Shown here: positions 33,576-42,001 of the stretch, one piece after another | How the letters are laid out: each line of letters opens with the position of its first letter | Position numbering within the stretch: position 1 is the stretch's first letter | Source: Paenibacillus dokdonensis | Lineage (GTDB): Bacteria; Bacillota; Bacilli; Paenibacillales; Paenibacillaceae | DNA length: 64,000 nucleotides | Direction: 5' to 3' | NCBI RefSeq assembly: GCF_004916975.1 | Contig: NZ_STGQ01000003.1 | Coordinates: forward strand, 744,903-808,902 | Notes under the pieces: generated by a model | Seen by the model: only the letters and a program-made list of their open reading frames with translations | The model's database searches: none | What the model was told of the DNA's origin: nothing | Position numbers and translations under genes: made by a program

Positions 33576-35720
33576 ATGGGGAGACAAAAGGTAAGAGTTG
33601 GCATTGACGTCGGCGGTACGTTTACTGACGCGGCTCTCATTGATAATGAGACATTTGAAGTCATCGAAAAAATGAAAATTCCGACCACTCACCATGATCC
33701 GGACGGCGTGGCGAAGGGGATCGTTCAAATTCTGAATCAAATTCTGGACAGCAAAGGCATTCTGCCGGAGGATGTCACCTTCATCGCCCATGGGACAACG
33801 CAGGCGACGAATGCCCTTCTGGAGGGTGATGTGGCAAGAGTCGGCATTATCGGGATGGGCTCAGGCCTTGATGGCCTCGGCGCACGCTCCGAATCCAATC
33901 CGGGGGATATCGAGCTGGCGCCGGGCAAATATCTCCATACTTATCATGTCTATCTCGATTCCAAGAATCTGACGGATGAACAGATTGAAGCGGCTATTGA
34001 TGAGCTTGCGGGCCAAGGGGCCGAAGTCATCGTTGCTTCCGAGGCTTACAGCGTCGATGATCCTGCCAATGAATTGCGGGTGGTGGAGCTTGCGAATCGC
34101 AAGGGAATCTATGCCACGGGCGGCCATGAAATCAGCCAGCTCTATGGCTTGAAGACCCGGACAAGGACGGCGGTCGTCAACGCCTCCCTCATTCCGAAAA
34201 TGATGGAAACCGCCAATATGACCGAGAAATCCGTCAAGAATGCCAACATCCAGTCACAGCTCATGATCATGCGCTGCGATGGCGGCGTGATGAGCATCGA
34301 CGAGGTACGCAAGCGGCCGATCCTGACCATGCTGTCAGGCCTTGCTGCCGGGGTTGCCGGAGCATTGATGTATGAGAAAATTTCAGACGGCATTTTCTTT
34401 GAAGTCGGCGGCACCAGCGTCGACATTTCCGTCATTAAGAACGGTAAAGTCATGATCAAGAATGCCGAGGTTGGCGGTCACCGCACGTACCTGCAGTCCC
34501 TGGATGTGCGCACGCTTGGCATCGCCGGCGGGAGTATGATCAAGGTGGCTGGAGGACGCATCACGGACGTCGGCCCGCGGAGTGCACATATTGCCGGCAA
34601 GGAGTACGAGGCCTTCGCCCCCGCAGAGAATATCGCAGATCCGAAGGTGAAGTTCATCAGCCCCCGCGAAGGTGACCCGGCCGAGTATGCGATCTGTGAA
34701 TGCGTGAATGGCAGGGAATATTCCTATACTCTTGCCGGAGCAGCGAATATTCTGAACTATATTCCAGATGGAGATTACGCCAAGGGTAACAAGGAGGCCG
34801 CACTCAAAGCCTGGAAGGCGCTGGCGGACCATGTCGGTGTCAGCGTGGAGGAAGCAGCAAGACAAGTCATGAATATCGCCATCGACAAGACGATGAAGAC
34901 CGTCAATGAAATGATTGACGATTATGAGCTGGACCGGGCCTTCGTAACGCTCGTGGGCGGCGGAGGCAGCGGTGCGGTACTCGTACCGGCCATGGCGGAG
35001 CGCGAAAAGCTCAAATGCCAGATCGCCAATAACGCGCCCTATGTTTCAACTATTGGTGTGGCGCTGGCGATGGTGAAGGAACAGCTTGAACGGACGGTCG
35101 TTAACCCAACCGATGAGGATATCAAGCGCATCCGTGCCGAAATCGTGGAGCGCATCGTCAAATCCGGTGCCTCTGAAGATACCGTGGAAGTGACGATTGA
35201 GATCGACAATCAGAAGAATATTCTCCGCGCCATCGCCACCGGCTCCACCGAGCTGCGTTCCAAGGATTTGGCCCAGGAAGCCATATCGGTAGATGATATG
35301 AAGGTGATTGCCGCAAGCTCGATAGATCAGCCGGTTGAATCGACCGTACTCGCGGTACAAACGGGCAGGTGGAGCCTGTTTACCGGCGAGAGCGTGAAGA
35401 AATCATTCTTCGGCCTGCTGAAGAAGAAATCCAGCAGTGTCAGCGTGCTGGACCGCGAAGGTGTGGTCCGCTTCAAGAAGAGCAATGTGCATTATGCGAA
35501 GCTTAGCAAAGCGGCGCAGGAACCGCTGAACGATTTTCTCGATGATAACACCATCTACTCTGACGCCAACGCTACGCTTCCGAAGGTTTTCGTTTTTTAT
35601 AAAGAAAAGATGCTGGATTTGACCGGCATGCAGACGAAGGAGCAGCTCATATCCATTCTTGAGATCGAGACCGAGATGCTTGCAGCGCAGGATGAATTGC
35701 TCGTTGTCGCTTATCAGTAA
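33576..35720 (+). CDS. Hydantoinase/oxoprolinase-family protein (HyuA-like)
   Basis: The 714-residue protein has the ASKHA-type start VRVGIDVGGTFTDAALIDNE and FIAHGTTQATNALLEGDVAR (Hydant_A_N). The central FFEVGGTSVDISVIKNGKV and TLGIAGGSMIKVAGGRITD follow (Hydantoinase_A), then a C-terminal extension of about 200 residues. The family hydrolyses cyclic amides with ATP (5-oxoproline, N-methylhydantoin) or forms the beta subunit of acetone carboxylases. No HyuB-type second subunit is present. AGGAGG precedes the ATG. It shares the operon with the FAD enzyme and permease. Confidence 0.9.
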   Translation: MGRQKVRVGIDVGGTFTDAALIDNETFEVIEKMKIPTTHHDPDGVAKGIVQILNQILDSKGILPEDVTFIAHGTTQATNALLEGDVARVGIIGMGSGLDGLGARSESNPGDIELAPGKYLHTYHVYLDSKNLTDEQIEAAIDELAGQGAEVIVASEAYSVDDPANELRVVELANRKGIYATGGHEISQLYGLKTRTRTAVVNASLIPKMMETANMTEKSVKNANIQSQLMIMRCDGGVMSIDEVRKRPILTMLSGLAAGVAGALMYEKISDGIFFEVGGTSVDISVIKNGKVMIKNAEVGGHRTYLQSLDVRTLGIAGGSMIKVAGGRITDVGPRSAHIAGKEYEAFAPAENIADPKVKFISPREGDPAEYAICECVNGREYSYTLAGAANILNYIPDGDYAKGNKEAALKAWKALADHVGVSVEEAARQVMNIAIDKTMKTVNEMIDDYELDRAFVTLVGGGGSGAVLVPAMAEREKLKCQIANNAPYVSTIGVALAMVKEQLERTVVNPTDEDIKRIRAEIVERIVKSGASEDTVEVTIEIDNQKNILRAIATGSTELRSKDLAQEAISVDDMKVIAASSIDQPVESTVLAVQTGRWSLFTGESVKKSFFGLLKKKSSSVSVLDREGVVRFKKSNVHYAKLSKAAQEPLNDFLDDNTIYSDANATLPKVFVFYKEKMLDLTGMQTKEQLISILEIETEMLAAQDELLVVAYQ

Positions 35721-35764
35721 ACAGGCGCATTTTTATAATCCGTGTTGAAAAGGAGATGTTCCGG

Positions 35765-36427
35765 ATGCCCGTTCTCCCCCTTCATACCCTATCCGATGAA
35801 ATACTCGGTTGCATGGAGCTGAAGCAGGACCCGCTTTTTCATAAAATTCCGGAAGCGAAGATTCCGTATTATGTTCACGAGTCGCTCCGGGCCGGACGTC
35901 ATGCAGCGGCATCATACAAGGGCAGCAGCATCCGCCGGATGTGCGAGGAAGCCGGACTTCATTATGAAGTGACGGACGCTTCCGGTGAGTATCATAACGT
36001 CTCCTTTCGCGCACAGATCGATTTCACCAAAAAGCAGCCTGAAATTATTCTTTACGCTTCCTCTCTGCAAGGAATGCAGCGGGTATGCCGGGATATCCTG
36101 GGAGAGCCGGCCAGCGCAGCAGAACCGGACATGGAGCGCTTGATCGATATTCATTTGGCTCATGAATTCTATCACTGGCTGGAGTACCGGGATGCGGCGT
36201 TTACGAATGAGAGATTGGAGCCTATCGAGGTCTTTAAGCTGGGGCCATATACGAAGAGATCAACGGTGGTACAATGCAGTGAGATCGCCGCACATGCTTT
36301 TTGCAAGGAAGTGCTGGACCTTCCCTGCCTGCCTAATCTGCTGGATTATGCTTACTTGATTGAGGAGAAACATATGCAGGCCGAGGCGTTCGAACAGCAG
36401 CTCGAAACTTGCAAATTATGGATATAG
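35765..36427 (+). CDS. Zincin-like protein with HEFYH motif
   Basis: ATG 35765 lies 9 nt after AAGGAG; the ATG at 35756 is too close to it. The 220-residue protein has LAHEFYHWLEY (H133, E134, H137), an HExxH zinc site. Downstream, CSEIAAHAFCKEVLDLP puts E173 where the third ligand occurs in IrrE/ImmA-like peptidases (ExxAxxFAxxLLxP). The N-terminal half is not recognised. It could cleave a regulator such as the RpiR protein, or process the neighbouring enzymes; both are guesses. It follows the HyuA-like gene by 44 bp. Confidence 0.7.
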   Translation: MPVLPLHTLSDEILGCMELKQDPLFHKIPEAKIPYYVHESLRAGRHAAASYKGSSIRRMCEEAGLHYEVTDASGEYHNVSFRAQIDFTKKQPEIILYASSLQGMQRVCRDILGEPASAAEPDMERLIDIHLAHEFYHWLEYRDAAFTNERLEPIEVFKLGPYTKRSTVVQCSEIAAHAFCKEVLDLPCLPNLLDYAYLIEEKHMQAEAFEQQLETCKLWI

Positions 36428-36452
36428 CGTACTCTCAATACCTCACTCGGTG

Positions 36453-36461
36453 TGATATAAT
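36453..36461 (+). promoter_or_regulatory. Extended -10 promoter of the rpiR gene
   Basis: TGATATAAT (TG-N-TATAAT) lies 62 bp upstream of the rpiR ATG, with only a weak -35 (TCTCAA, 36433-36438). The regulator may thus also be made independently of the cluster promoter. Confidence 0.5.
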
Positions 36462-36523
36462 GGGGAAATCTAGCGGAGATCACCGGACTCGTCATTTCCA
36501 GCGTTAGATCAGGAGGAGGTATC

Positions 36524-37384
36524 ATGTCTTCACAGGTTCCGGCCGTTATCGCGAAAATTGTATCCCAAACCCAAAAATTGACTTATGGTGAGAACCAGAT
36601 TGCCAATTTTGTCATACACAATCCGGATTTTATTACGCGTAACACGATTACGTCCATTGCCAATGAAATCGGCGTATCGGAAACAAGTATTAACCGGTTC
36701 TGTAAAAAGGTTGGCTTTAAGGGCTTTAACGATTTCAAAATCGCTTTTGCCCAGGACGCTTTTTACCGGGATATGCAGGCCAAGAAAAAGGAAAGACGGG
36801 AAATCAACCCGATCGATGCGCTCGCGCTCGATTATAACGAGCTTATCGTTAATACGTCTGCGCTCGTCACAGAGGATCAGCTCCACCGTGTGGTGGACAT
36901 TCTGAAGGGGGCAAGACGAATTTATATTATCGGCTTGTTCGATTCTTATCTGGCCGCGATTGCCCTGAAGAATCGCCTGTCGATCATCGGCATTATGGCC
37001 GAGGCGGTGAATGACAGCCGTGCCATGAAGATCGCCGCCGCGCAGTGCGGCAAGGAGGACGTCGTCGTCGCCTTCTCCCGATCCGGATCAACGAAGGAAA
37101 TCGTGGACACGGTAGCCATTGCTCAGGTCAACCAGGTCAAGACGATCTCGATCACATGTTACGATTCGTCGCCAATCACGGAGAATGCGGACGTGAACAT
37201 CATCGTGCCGGATAAGATTTCGGTCAACAACAGTGCGCTGATGTCCAATCATATCACCTTCCTGTTCGTCGTGGATTTGATCATGAGCATCTTCATTTCT
37301 TCGGACAAAACGTATTTGAAAAAGAAACTCGACAGTGAAGCCGTGCTTGCGAGCGATCTGACGATTACGAATTATTTTTTGTAG
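36524..37384 (+). CDS. RpiR-family transcriptional regulator (HTH plus SIS)
   Basis: The 286-residue protein has an N-terminal RpiR helix-turn-helix (about 35-60: TITSIANEIGVSETSINRFC, then KKVGFKGFNDFK). A SIS domain follows (about 115-245: GARRIYIIGLFDSYLAAIAL, DVVVAFSRSGSTKEIVDTVA) that binds phosphosugars in known members. GGAGGAGG precedes the ATG. It closes the 30.6-37.4 kb cluster and is the natural candidate to bind the palindrome at 30688-30708. The effector is unknown. Confidence 0.92.
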   Translation: MSSQVPAVIAKIVSQTQKLTYGENQIANFVIHNPDFITRNTITSIANEIGVSETSINRFCKKVGFKGFNDFKIAFAQDAFYRDMQAKKKERREINPIDALALDYNELIVNTSALVTEDQLHRVVDILKGARRIYIIGLFDSYLAAIALKNRLSIIGIMAEAVNDSRAMKIAAAQCGKEDVVVAFSRSGSTKEIVDTVAIAQVNQVKTISITCYDSSPITENADVNIIVPDKISVNNSALMSNHITFLFVVDLIMSIFISSDKTYLKKKLDSEAVLASDLTITNYFL

Positions 37385-37395
37385 CGTGAAAATAG

Positions 37396-37429
37396 AAAAG
37401 CGCCCTTCCACTGCTGGAGGGGCGCTTTT
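37396..37429. terminator. Bidirectional terminator between rpiR and ilvA
   Basis: AAAAGCGCCCTTCCA and TGGAGGGGCGCTTTT form a 15-bp stem with one G-U and a 4-nt loop (37396-37429). T-rich DNA follows on both strands. Confidence 0.88.
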
Positions 37430-37494
37430 GCGTGCTTAAGTGCTACTTATAGTATGCATTCCTTATAATGCTTGGTATCACCATTATTTTATGA

Positions 37495-38808
37495 TCAGAT
37501 CAAAATATTATACAGATTCGAATCCTTGTTCAGCTCCGTAAACTGCAGTCCCTTGCGGTTCATGCGCTCGATCAGCGGAATGTAGTCCTCTTTACTGTTG
37601 AGCTCGATGCCGACAAGTGCCGGGCCGTTCTCTTTGTTATGCTTTTTGGTATATTCAAAGTTGGTAATATCGTCTCCAGGGCCGAGAACGTCCTGGAGAA
37701 ATTCACGCAATGCTCCCGAACGCTGCGGGAAGTTGATCATGAAGTAGTGCTTGATGCCTTCGTACATGAGTGAGCGTTCCTTGATCTCCTGCATCCGGTC
37801 GATGTCGTTATTACCGCCGCTGATAATGCAGACGACATTTTTGCCTTGAATTTGTTCGCTGTACAGATCGAGAGCCGCCACTGGCAGCGCGCCTGCTGGC
37901 TCTACCACGATCGCATTTTCGTTGTACAGGTCGAGTATCGCTGAGCAAGCCTTGCCCTCCGGAACCTTCACGATATCATCGAGCTTGCTGGAGCAGATGG
38001 CGTACGGCATGTCCCCTACTCTTTTAACCGCAGCACCGTCTATAAATTTATCGATTTCCTTCAGGGTTACAACCTCTTTGCGCAGCAACGCTTCGCTCAT
38101 CGATGCAGCTCCTAGAGGCTCTACGCCGATGACCTGTGTGGAAGGACTTACGGTCTTGATATACGTGCTTACGCCTGCTGCCAGACCGCCGCCGCCGATC
38201 GTGACGAACACATAGTCTGCCGGTGCGTTCAGGCTCTCCATGACTTCCATCGCGATCGTTCCGTTGCCCGCAATGATTTTCGGGGCATCGAACGGATGGA
38301 TGAAGGTCAAGCCCTGCTCCTTGCATGCCTTCATCGCTTCCTCGGAAGCATCATCGAACGTGTCTCCGGTCAGGACGACCTCCACATTGCTGCCTCCAAA
38401 ACGCTTCACCTGCTTCACCTTCTGGTTCGGCGTTGTGCTTGGCATATAAATTTTACCCTGGATACCCAGTGCATTACAGGAAAAAGCTACGCCTTGGGCA
38501 TGGTTGCCGGCGCTCGCGCATACGATGCCATTGGCCAGCTCTTCGGCTGACAAACTGCGGATCATATTATATGCGCCGCGGATCTTGAAGGAGCGCACCA
38601 CCTGCAGGTCTTCTCTTTTCAAATAAACATTACATTTGTATTTCGCCGACAATACCGCGTCATGCTGCAGCGGCGTACGTACAATAACCTCACGCAGCAT
38701 ATGATGCGCACGTACAATGTCCTCCATGGAAACCATGTTCTCGATATTCTCACCTGACGATACGGTATTGGGTATCTGGGCAGTCGTTTCATGCAGATTA
38801 TCCTTCAT
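37495..38808 (-). CDS. ilvA: Threonine ammonia-lyase (threonine dehydratase)
   Basis: This PLP enzyme deaminates threonine to 2-oxobutanoate, the first step to isoleucine. The 437-residue protein has the PLP lysine motif LKREDLQVVRSFKIRGAYNM with K75, CASAGNHAQGVA, FVTIGGGGLAAGVSTYI and CIISGGNNDIDRM. A single ACT-like domain follows (about 345-437: RSGALREFLQDVLGPGDDIT). It is thus the single-ACT, Bacillus-type enzyme. GAGGAG precedes ATG 38808. The leader is short (an IS begins 160 bp upstream) and shows no T-box. Confidence 0.93.
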   Translation of the reverse strand: MKDNLHETTAQIPNTVSSGENIENMVSMEDIVRAHHMLREVIVRTPLQHDAVLSAKYKCNVYLKREDLQVVRSFKIRGAYNMIRSLSAEELANGIVCASAGNHAQGVAFSCNALGIQGKIYMPSTTPNQKVKQVKRFGGSNVEVVLTGDTFDDASEEAMKACKEQGLTFIHPFDAPKIIAGNGTIAMEVMESLNAPADYVFVTIGGGGLAAGVSTYIKTVSPSTQVIGVEPLGAASMSEALLRKEVVTLKEIDKFIDGAAVKRVGDMPYAICSSKLDDIVKVPEGKACSAILDLYNENAIVVEPAGALPVAALDLYSEQIQGKNVVCIISGGNNDIDRMQEIKERSLMYEGIKHYFMINFPQRSGALREFLQDVLGPGDDITNFEYTKKHNKENGPALVGIELNSKEDYIPLIERMNRKGLQFTELNKDSNLYNILI

Positions 38809-38827
38809 TTTTTCTCCTCACTCCATG

Positions 38828-38853
38828 AGCCCTCTATTTGTTGGTTCAGGGCT
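38828..38853 (-). other. Hairpin in the ilvA leader
   Basis: AGCCCT (38828-38833) and AGGGCT (38848-38853) form a perfect 6-bp stem with a 14-nt loop, about 20 nt before the ilvA start. No T-run follows. It may affect translation. Confidence 0.35.
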
Positions 38854-39047
38854 TTATTCATAGCATCACTGAAATGTTTGTTACACAGTACCGTACCTTT
38901 TTTACGGCCTTTTTTCAAGAGCGATTGTCCGTTTATCCTTCAGTGAGCAGTAAAAAACCTCCTGTCCATTACTGAAGTGCACCCCTTAGAATAGACATTG
39001 GAAAAACCCCTTGGTTTAACCGATGAATTCTAGGGGGTGTATTTTTT

Positions 39048-39392
39048 ATGGCTATAAAAGGTCAAAAGTTTAAGACGTACTCTGAGGAACTCAAGATGGA
39101 GGCAATCCGTTTGCACGTAGAGGAAAAATGGACGTATCGGCAAATCAACGATCATTTGGGAATCCAAGACCAGAGTCGGATGAAGCGTTGGATGCGAAAA
39201 TACCGTGAAAAGGGTGAGTTTGGTTTACTGGATCAACGAGGAAGGCGGAAGGAATATTTAGATCAAGAGCGATATGTTCAGCAGTTGAAACGGGAGAATA
39301 CGATGCTAAAAAAGTGTTTGGAAATCTGGATGCAGGAGGGAAAGAACAGCGCTTCAAGCTTATCGAACAAGCAGCGAATGTCGGCCAAGTAG
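39048..39392 (+). CDS. IS3-family transposase OrfA
   Basis: The 114-residue protein begins MAIKGQKFKTYSEELKMEAI and contains the helix-turn-helix TYRQINDHLGIQDQSRMKRW. A basic leucine-zipper-like part follows (QLKRENTMLKKCLEIW). The slippery run AAAAAAG at 39308-39314 sits where orfB, in the -1 frame, takes over, so a fused OrfAB transposase is expected by programmed frameshifting. Confidence 0.9.
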   Translation: MAIKGQKFKTYSEELKMEAIRLHVEEKWTYRQINDHLGIQDQSRMKRWMRKYREKGEFGLLDQRGRRKEYLDQERYVQQLKRENTMLKKCLEIWMQEGKNSASSLSNKQRMSAK

Positions 39393-40198
39393 CCGAACAC
39401 TGCAAGCTCCTTGGCGTCTCTAGAAGTGGCTATTACGCGTATTTGAAGAGGAAGAAGAATGACCGAGATGCCGAGGCTAAACGACTCCTTCGCACCGTGT
39501 ATCAACGCTACGAAGGAAAGTATGGCTACCGTCAGATCCAACTTTTCTTGTGGCAGGATGAAGGTGTATGGATGAATCACAAGAAAGTACTGCGCCTAAT
39601 GCAAAAGCTTGGTCTTCAAGCCAGCATTCGCCGGAAACGTCGATTTAATATGACATACCAGGCTGCCGAGCGCGTGGCTGATAATCTGCTTAAGCGAAAT
39701 TTCACAGCCGAAAAACCAAACCAGAAATGGGTGACGGATGTGACTCAATACCGGATAGGCGAGCGCTGGCTGTATCTTTCGGCAGTGAAAGACCTATTCA
39801 ATAACGAGATTGTGGCCTACCAACTTAGCGAACGTAACGATAATGAACTGGTACTTCAGACGTTCGCTAAAGCATTTGCTAAGCGAAAAGACGTGTCCGG
39901 ATTGGTCGTTCACAGCGACCAAGGGTTCCAGTACACGTCTCATGCTTACCACGACATGCTGCCAAAGGTTAGCGCCCAAATCAGCATGTCTCGCCGGGGC
40001 AATTGCCTAGACAACGCCTCCATGGAGAGCTTCTTCTCGCATCTCAAAACGGAAGGGCTCTATCCCTATGATATCCGAAATCTGGCAGAGGCACAAAGGA
40101 GAATTGAGAAGTACATACAATTTTACAACCAAAGGCGACCGCAGCGTAAATTAAACAAACTGACGCCGGTACAGTACCGGCGCCAGTTTGCAGCCTAG
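39314..40198 (+). CDS. IS3-family transposase OrfB (DDE catalytic part)
   Basis: The 294-residue frame overlaps orfA and lies in the -1 frame. It has KYGYRQIQLFLWQDEGVWMN and the catalytic residues of the IS3 integrase core: Asp in QKWVTDVTQYRIGERW, Asp in LVVHSDQGFQYTSHAY and Glu in LDNASMESFFSHLKTE. The end YNQRRPQRKLNKLTPVQY is typical. It is probably made as the OrfAB fusion rather than from its own start. Confidence 0.92.
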   Translation: MFGNLDAGGKEQRFKLIEQAANVGQVAEHCKLLGVSRSGYYAYLKRKKNDRDAEAKRLLRTVYQRYEGKYGYRQIQLFLWQDEGVWMNHKKVLRLMQKLGLQASIRRKRRFNMTYQAAERVADNLLKRNFTAEKPNQKWVTDVTQYRIGERWLYLSAVKDLFNNEIVAYQLSERNDNELVLQTFAKAFAKRKDVSGLVVHSDQGFQYTSHAYHDMLPKVSAQISMSRRGNCLDNASMESFFSHLKTEGLYPYDIRNLAEAQRRIEKYIQFYNQRRPQRKLNKLTPVQYRRQFAA

Positions 40199-40263
40199 GT
40201 GTTTTTTCAATGTCCACTAAATGGGGTCTTGACCATTACCGGACAAGAGGTTTATATATAATT

Positions 40264-40884
40264 TTAGAAACGGTTATCGAGCCAGTCGGAGGCTGCATAC
40301 AGCTCTCTTTTGCTCAGCTGATGGCCCTGGTTATCCCAGTATAGCTGAACTTCCGCGCCTGCCCCAGCTAGGAGAGATTCCAGCTCTTCCGTTTCGGAAA
40401 CGGAGCAGAGCGGGTCGTTCTTGCCTGCGCCGATGAAAACCGGAACTCCGGTCAAATCCGGCAGCTGCTTTCCGCGCAAAGGCACCATCGGATGCAGCAG
40501 TGCAGCGCCCCAGAGCGCATTTTCGTAATGGAACAGCAGGCTCGCCGCAATATTGGCACCATTCGAGAAGCCAACCGCGATCATGCGGTCGCGTTGAAGT
40601 CCGTACTCTCGTGCTGCTTCATCCAAAAAATCATTGAGCTCTTTCGTCCGTAGAACGAGATCCTCTTCATCAAATACACCCTCCGCTAATCTGCGGAAAA
40701 AGCGCGGCATTCCATTTTCCGATACATTGCCGCGAACCCCCAGCACGGAGGACTCCGGCGACAGCATCTCGGCCAGCGGCAGCAGATCATGCTCATTCCC
40801 GCCTGTTCCGTGTAATAAGACCAATACCGGTGCGGCCGGATCCGATCCCTCTTTGAAAATATGCTGCATGCTTAAATTGCTCAT
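40264..40884 (-). CDS. mhqD: Phospholipase/carboxylesterase-family hydrolase, MhqD-like
   Basis: The 206-residue alpha/beta hydrolase has LVLLHGTGGNEHDLLPLAEM, the nucleophile elbow VGFSNGANIAA with Ser107, the acid in IGAGKNDPLCSVSE and His in DNQGHQLSKREL. It starts directly after the stop of the ring-cleaving dioxygenase gene (no spacer, RBS inside that gene), the same pairing as mhqO-mhqD in Bacillus. It probably hydrolyses a ring-cleavage product. Its terminator is interrupted by the IS at 38973-40235. Confidence 0.87.
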   Translation of the reverse strand: MSNLSMQHIFKEGSDPAAPVLVLLHGTGGNEHDLLPLAEMLSPESSVLGVRGNVSENGMPRFFRRLAEGVFDEEDLVLRTKELNDFLDEAAREYGLQRDRMIAVGFSNGANIAASLLFHYENALWGAALLHPMVPLRGKQLPDLTGVPVFIGAGKNDPLCSVSETEELESLLAGAGAEVQLYWDNQGHQLSKRELYAASDWLDNRF

Positions 40885-41826
40885 TTATATTCCCTCCACT
40901 TCACGTACTTCAATCTTCGGTAAATTCTGTTCAATTAAATCCCGCTGCGATTCGTACCATTCCGGCAGCATCAGATGCGTACCAAGCTCCTCATCGGACT
41001 CATCACGCGCAAAGCCTGGAGGATCCGTCGCGATTTCGAACAGAATACCACCCGGTTCACGGAAGTATATCGCATTGAAATACTGCCGGTCAATCACCTG
41101 CGTCGGCTGAAACCCGATTTGTGCCAGCAGCTCACGCCACTTCCCATGCTCTTCATAATCTTTGGCGCGCCAAGCGATATGGTGAACCGTACCCGCACCG
41201 GGATTGCCCCAGTTTGCATTTGCAGCATTTACATCGATGATATTACCGATATCCCCAAAGCCTTTAAAGCGAACCAGTCCATTTTCTTCTCCCACACGAT
41301 GAAGCCCCAGGACCTTTTCCAGCACCATCATCGTATGCTCCGACGCAACGCTGCTCAGCATCGCTCCACCGAAGCCCTTTATGGCATGCTCTGCCGGAAT
41401 TCCATTAAAGGACCAGCGGCTAGGCGTTCCTTCCTCGCGTTCCACGAGCTCAATCTGCAGACCCGACGGATCGAAAAAGCGTATGAAATTTTCCCCAAAA
41501 CGTGAGATCGCTTCATGATTGATTCCGAAGGAATCCAGCCGTTCACTCCAGAAGTTCATGCTTCCCTTAGGCACCGCGTATACGGTAATGCTCACCTGTC
41601 CGCCGCCGATCACGCCCGTTCTTGCGTTTTCTTGCGGGAAGAAGGTAATGATGGTGCCCGGGCTTCCGTTTTCATTGCCAAAATACAAGTGGTATACTTC
41701 CGGTGCGTCAAAGTTAATGGTTTTCTTCACTAGACGCAGTCCCAATACACCGGCATGAAAATCGACATTCTGCTGGGCATCATTTACGAATGCCGTGATA
41801 TGATGAATACCTGCTGTTTTTAACAT
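40885..41826 (-). CDS. mhqO: Ring-cleaving dioxygenase, MhqO-like (glyoxalase fold)
   Basis: The 313-residue protein is built of repeated vicinal-oxygen-chelate modules, starting GIHHITAFVNDAQQNVDFHA. The second half has VHHIAWRAKDYEEHGKWREL and YFREPGGILFEIATDPPGFA. His and Glu of these motifs are the metal ligands expected for extradiol cleavage of hydroquinones. Known MhqO proteins act in quinone detoxification under MhqR control. AAGGAGG precedes ATG 41826. Its promoter and a candidate operator lie at 41856-41909. Confidence 0.9.
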   Translation of the reverse strand: MLKTAGIHHITAFVNDAQQNVDFHAGVLGLRLVKKTINFDAPEVYHLYFGNENGSPGTIITFFPQENARTGVIGGGQVSITVYAVPKGSMNFWSERLDSFGINHEAISRFGENFIRFFDPSGLQIELVEREEGTPSRWSFNGIPAEHAIKGFGGAMLSSVASEHTMMVLEKVLGLHRVGEENGLVRFKGFGDIGNIIDVNAANANWGNPGAGTVHHIAWRAKDYEEHGKWRELLAQIGFQPTQVIDRQYFNAIYFREPGGILFEIATDPPGFARDESDEELGTHLMLPEWYESQRDLIEQNLPKIEVREVEGI

Positions 41827-41855
41827 ATCCTTCTTTCCTCCTTATGATTATTAAC

Positions 41856-41909
41856 TCTTTAATTTAAGATTATTAATTATATAATATAACAATTAGAGAT
41901 ATATATCAA
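41856..41909 (-). promoter_or_regulatory. mhqOD promoter and candidate operator
   Basis: On the minus strand TTGATA (41904-41909) and TATTAT (41881-41886) are 17 bp apart. An AATT-centred near-palindrome TCTTTAATTTAAGA (41856-41869, 12 of 14 symmetric) lies just downstream, where a MarR/MhqR-type repressor could block transcription. No marR-type gene adjoins it. Confidence 0.55.
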
Positions 41910-41934
41910 GTGTTTAATGTTTTTCTAATACATT

Positions 41935-41980
41935 AAAAAAGCCCCGCAGCTTCCATTAACCTGGAAGTACGAGGCGAGGC
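41935..41980 (-). terminator. Terminator of the pur operon
   Basis: CTTCCA..TGGAAG with outer GCC/GGC pairing (41941-41980) forms a long imperfect hairpin. Six T follow on the minus strand. It lies 21 bp beyond the purD stop. Confidence 0.8.
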
Positions 41981-42001
41981 CTTTATTTTAGTTAAATGAT
42001 C

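Larger units (their letters stand above)
38973..40235 (+). mobile_element. Intact IS3-family element (IS150-like), 1263 bp
   Basis: The element starts TGAAGTGCACCCC and ends GGGGTCTTGACCA, giving the TG..CA ends of the family. Inner terminal repeats match imperfectly (ACCCC..AGACATTGGAAAAA against ACCCC..GGACATTGAAAAAA). It is flanked by the 4-bp direct repeat TTAC (38969-38972 and 40236-40239). It carries overlapping orfA and orfB with a slippery A6G and a complete DDE triad, so it is probably active. Confidence 0.88.
38952..40253 (-). terminator. mhqD terminator split by an IS element
   Basis: The half-stem AAACCTCCTGTCC (38955-38967) lies left of the IS and GGACAAGAGGTTT (40241-40253) lies right of it. 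With the IS and one TTAC copy removed they form a 13-bp stem (one U-G on the minus strand) around the loop GGTAAT. A run of six T follows on the minus strand. This is a standard intrinsic terminator starting 10 bp after the mhqD stop. The IS target TTAC is in the loop. Confidence 0.85.

Noticed and set aside
38809..38972. T-box leader upstream of ilvA
   Set aside because: No T-box consensus (AGGGTGGNACCGCG form) or stem I features are present in the 160 bp left of the IS.
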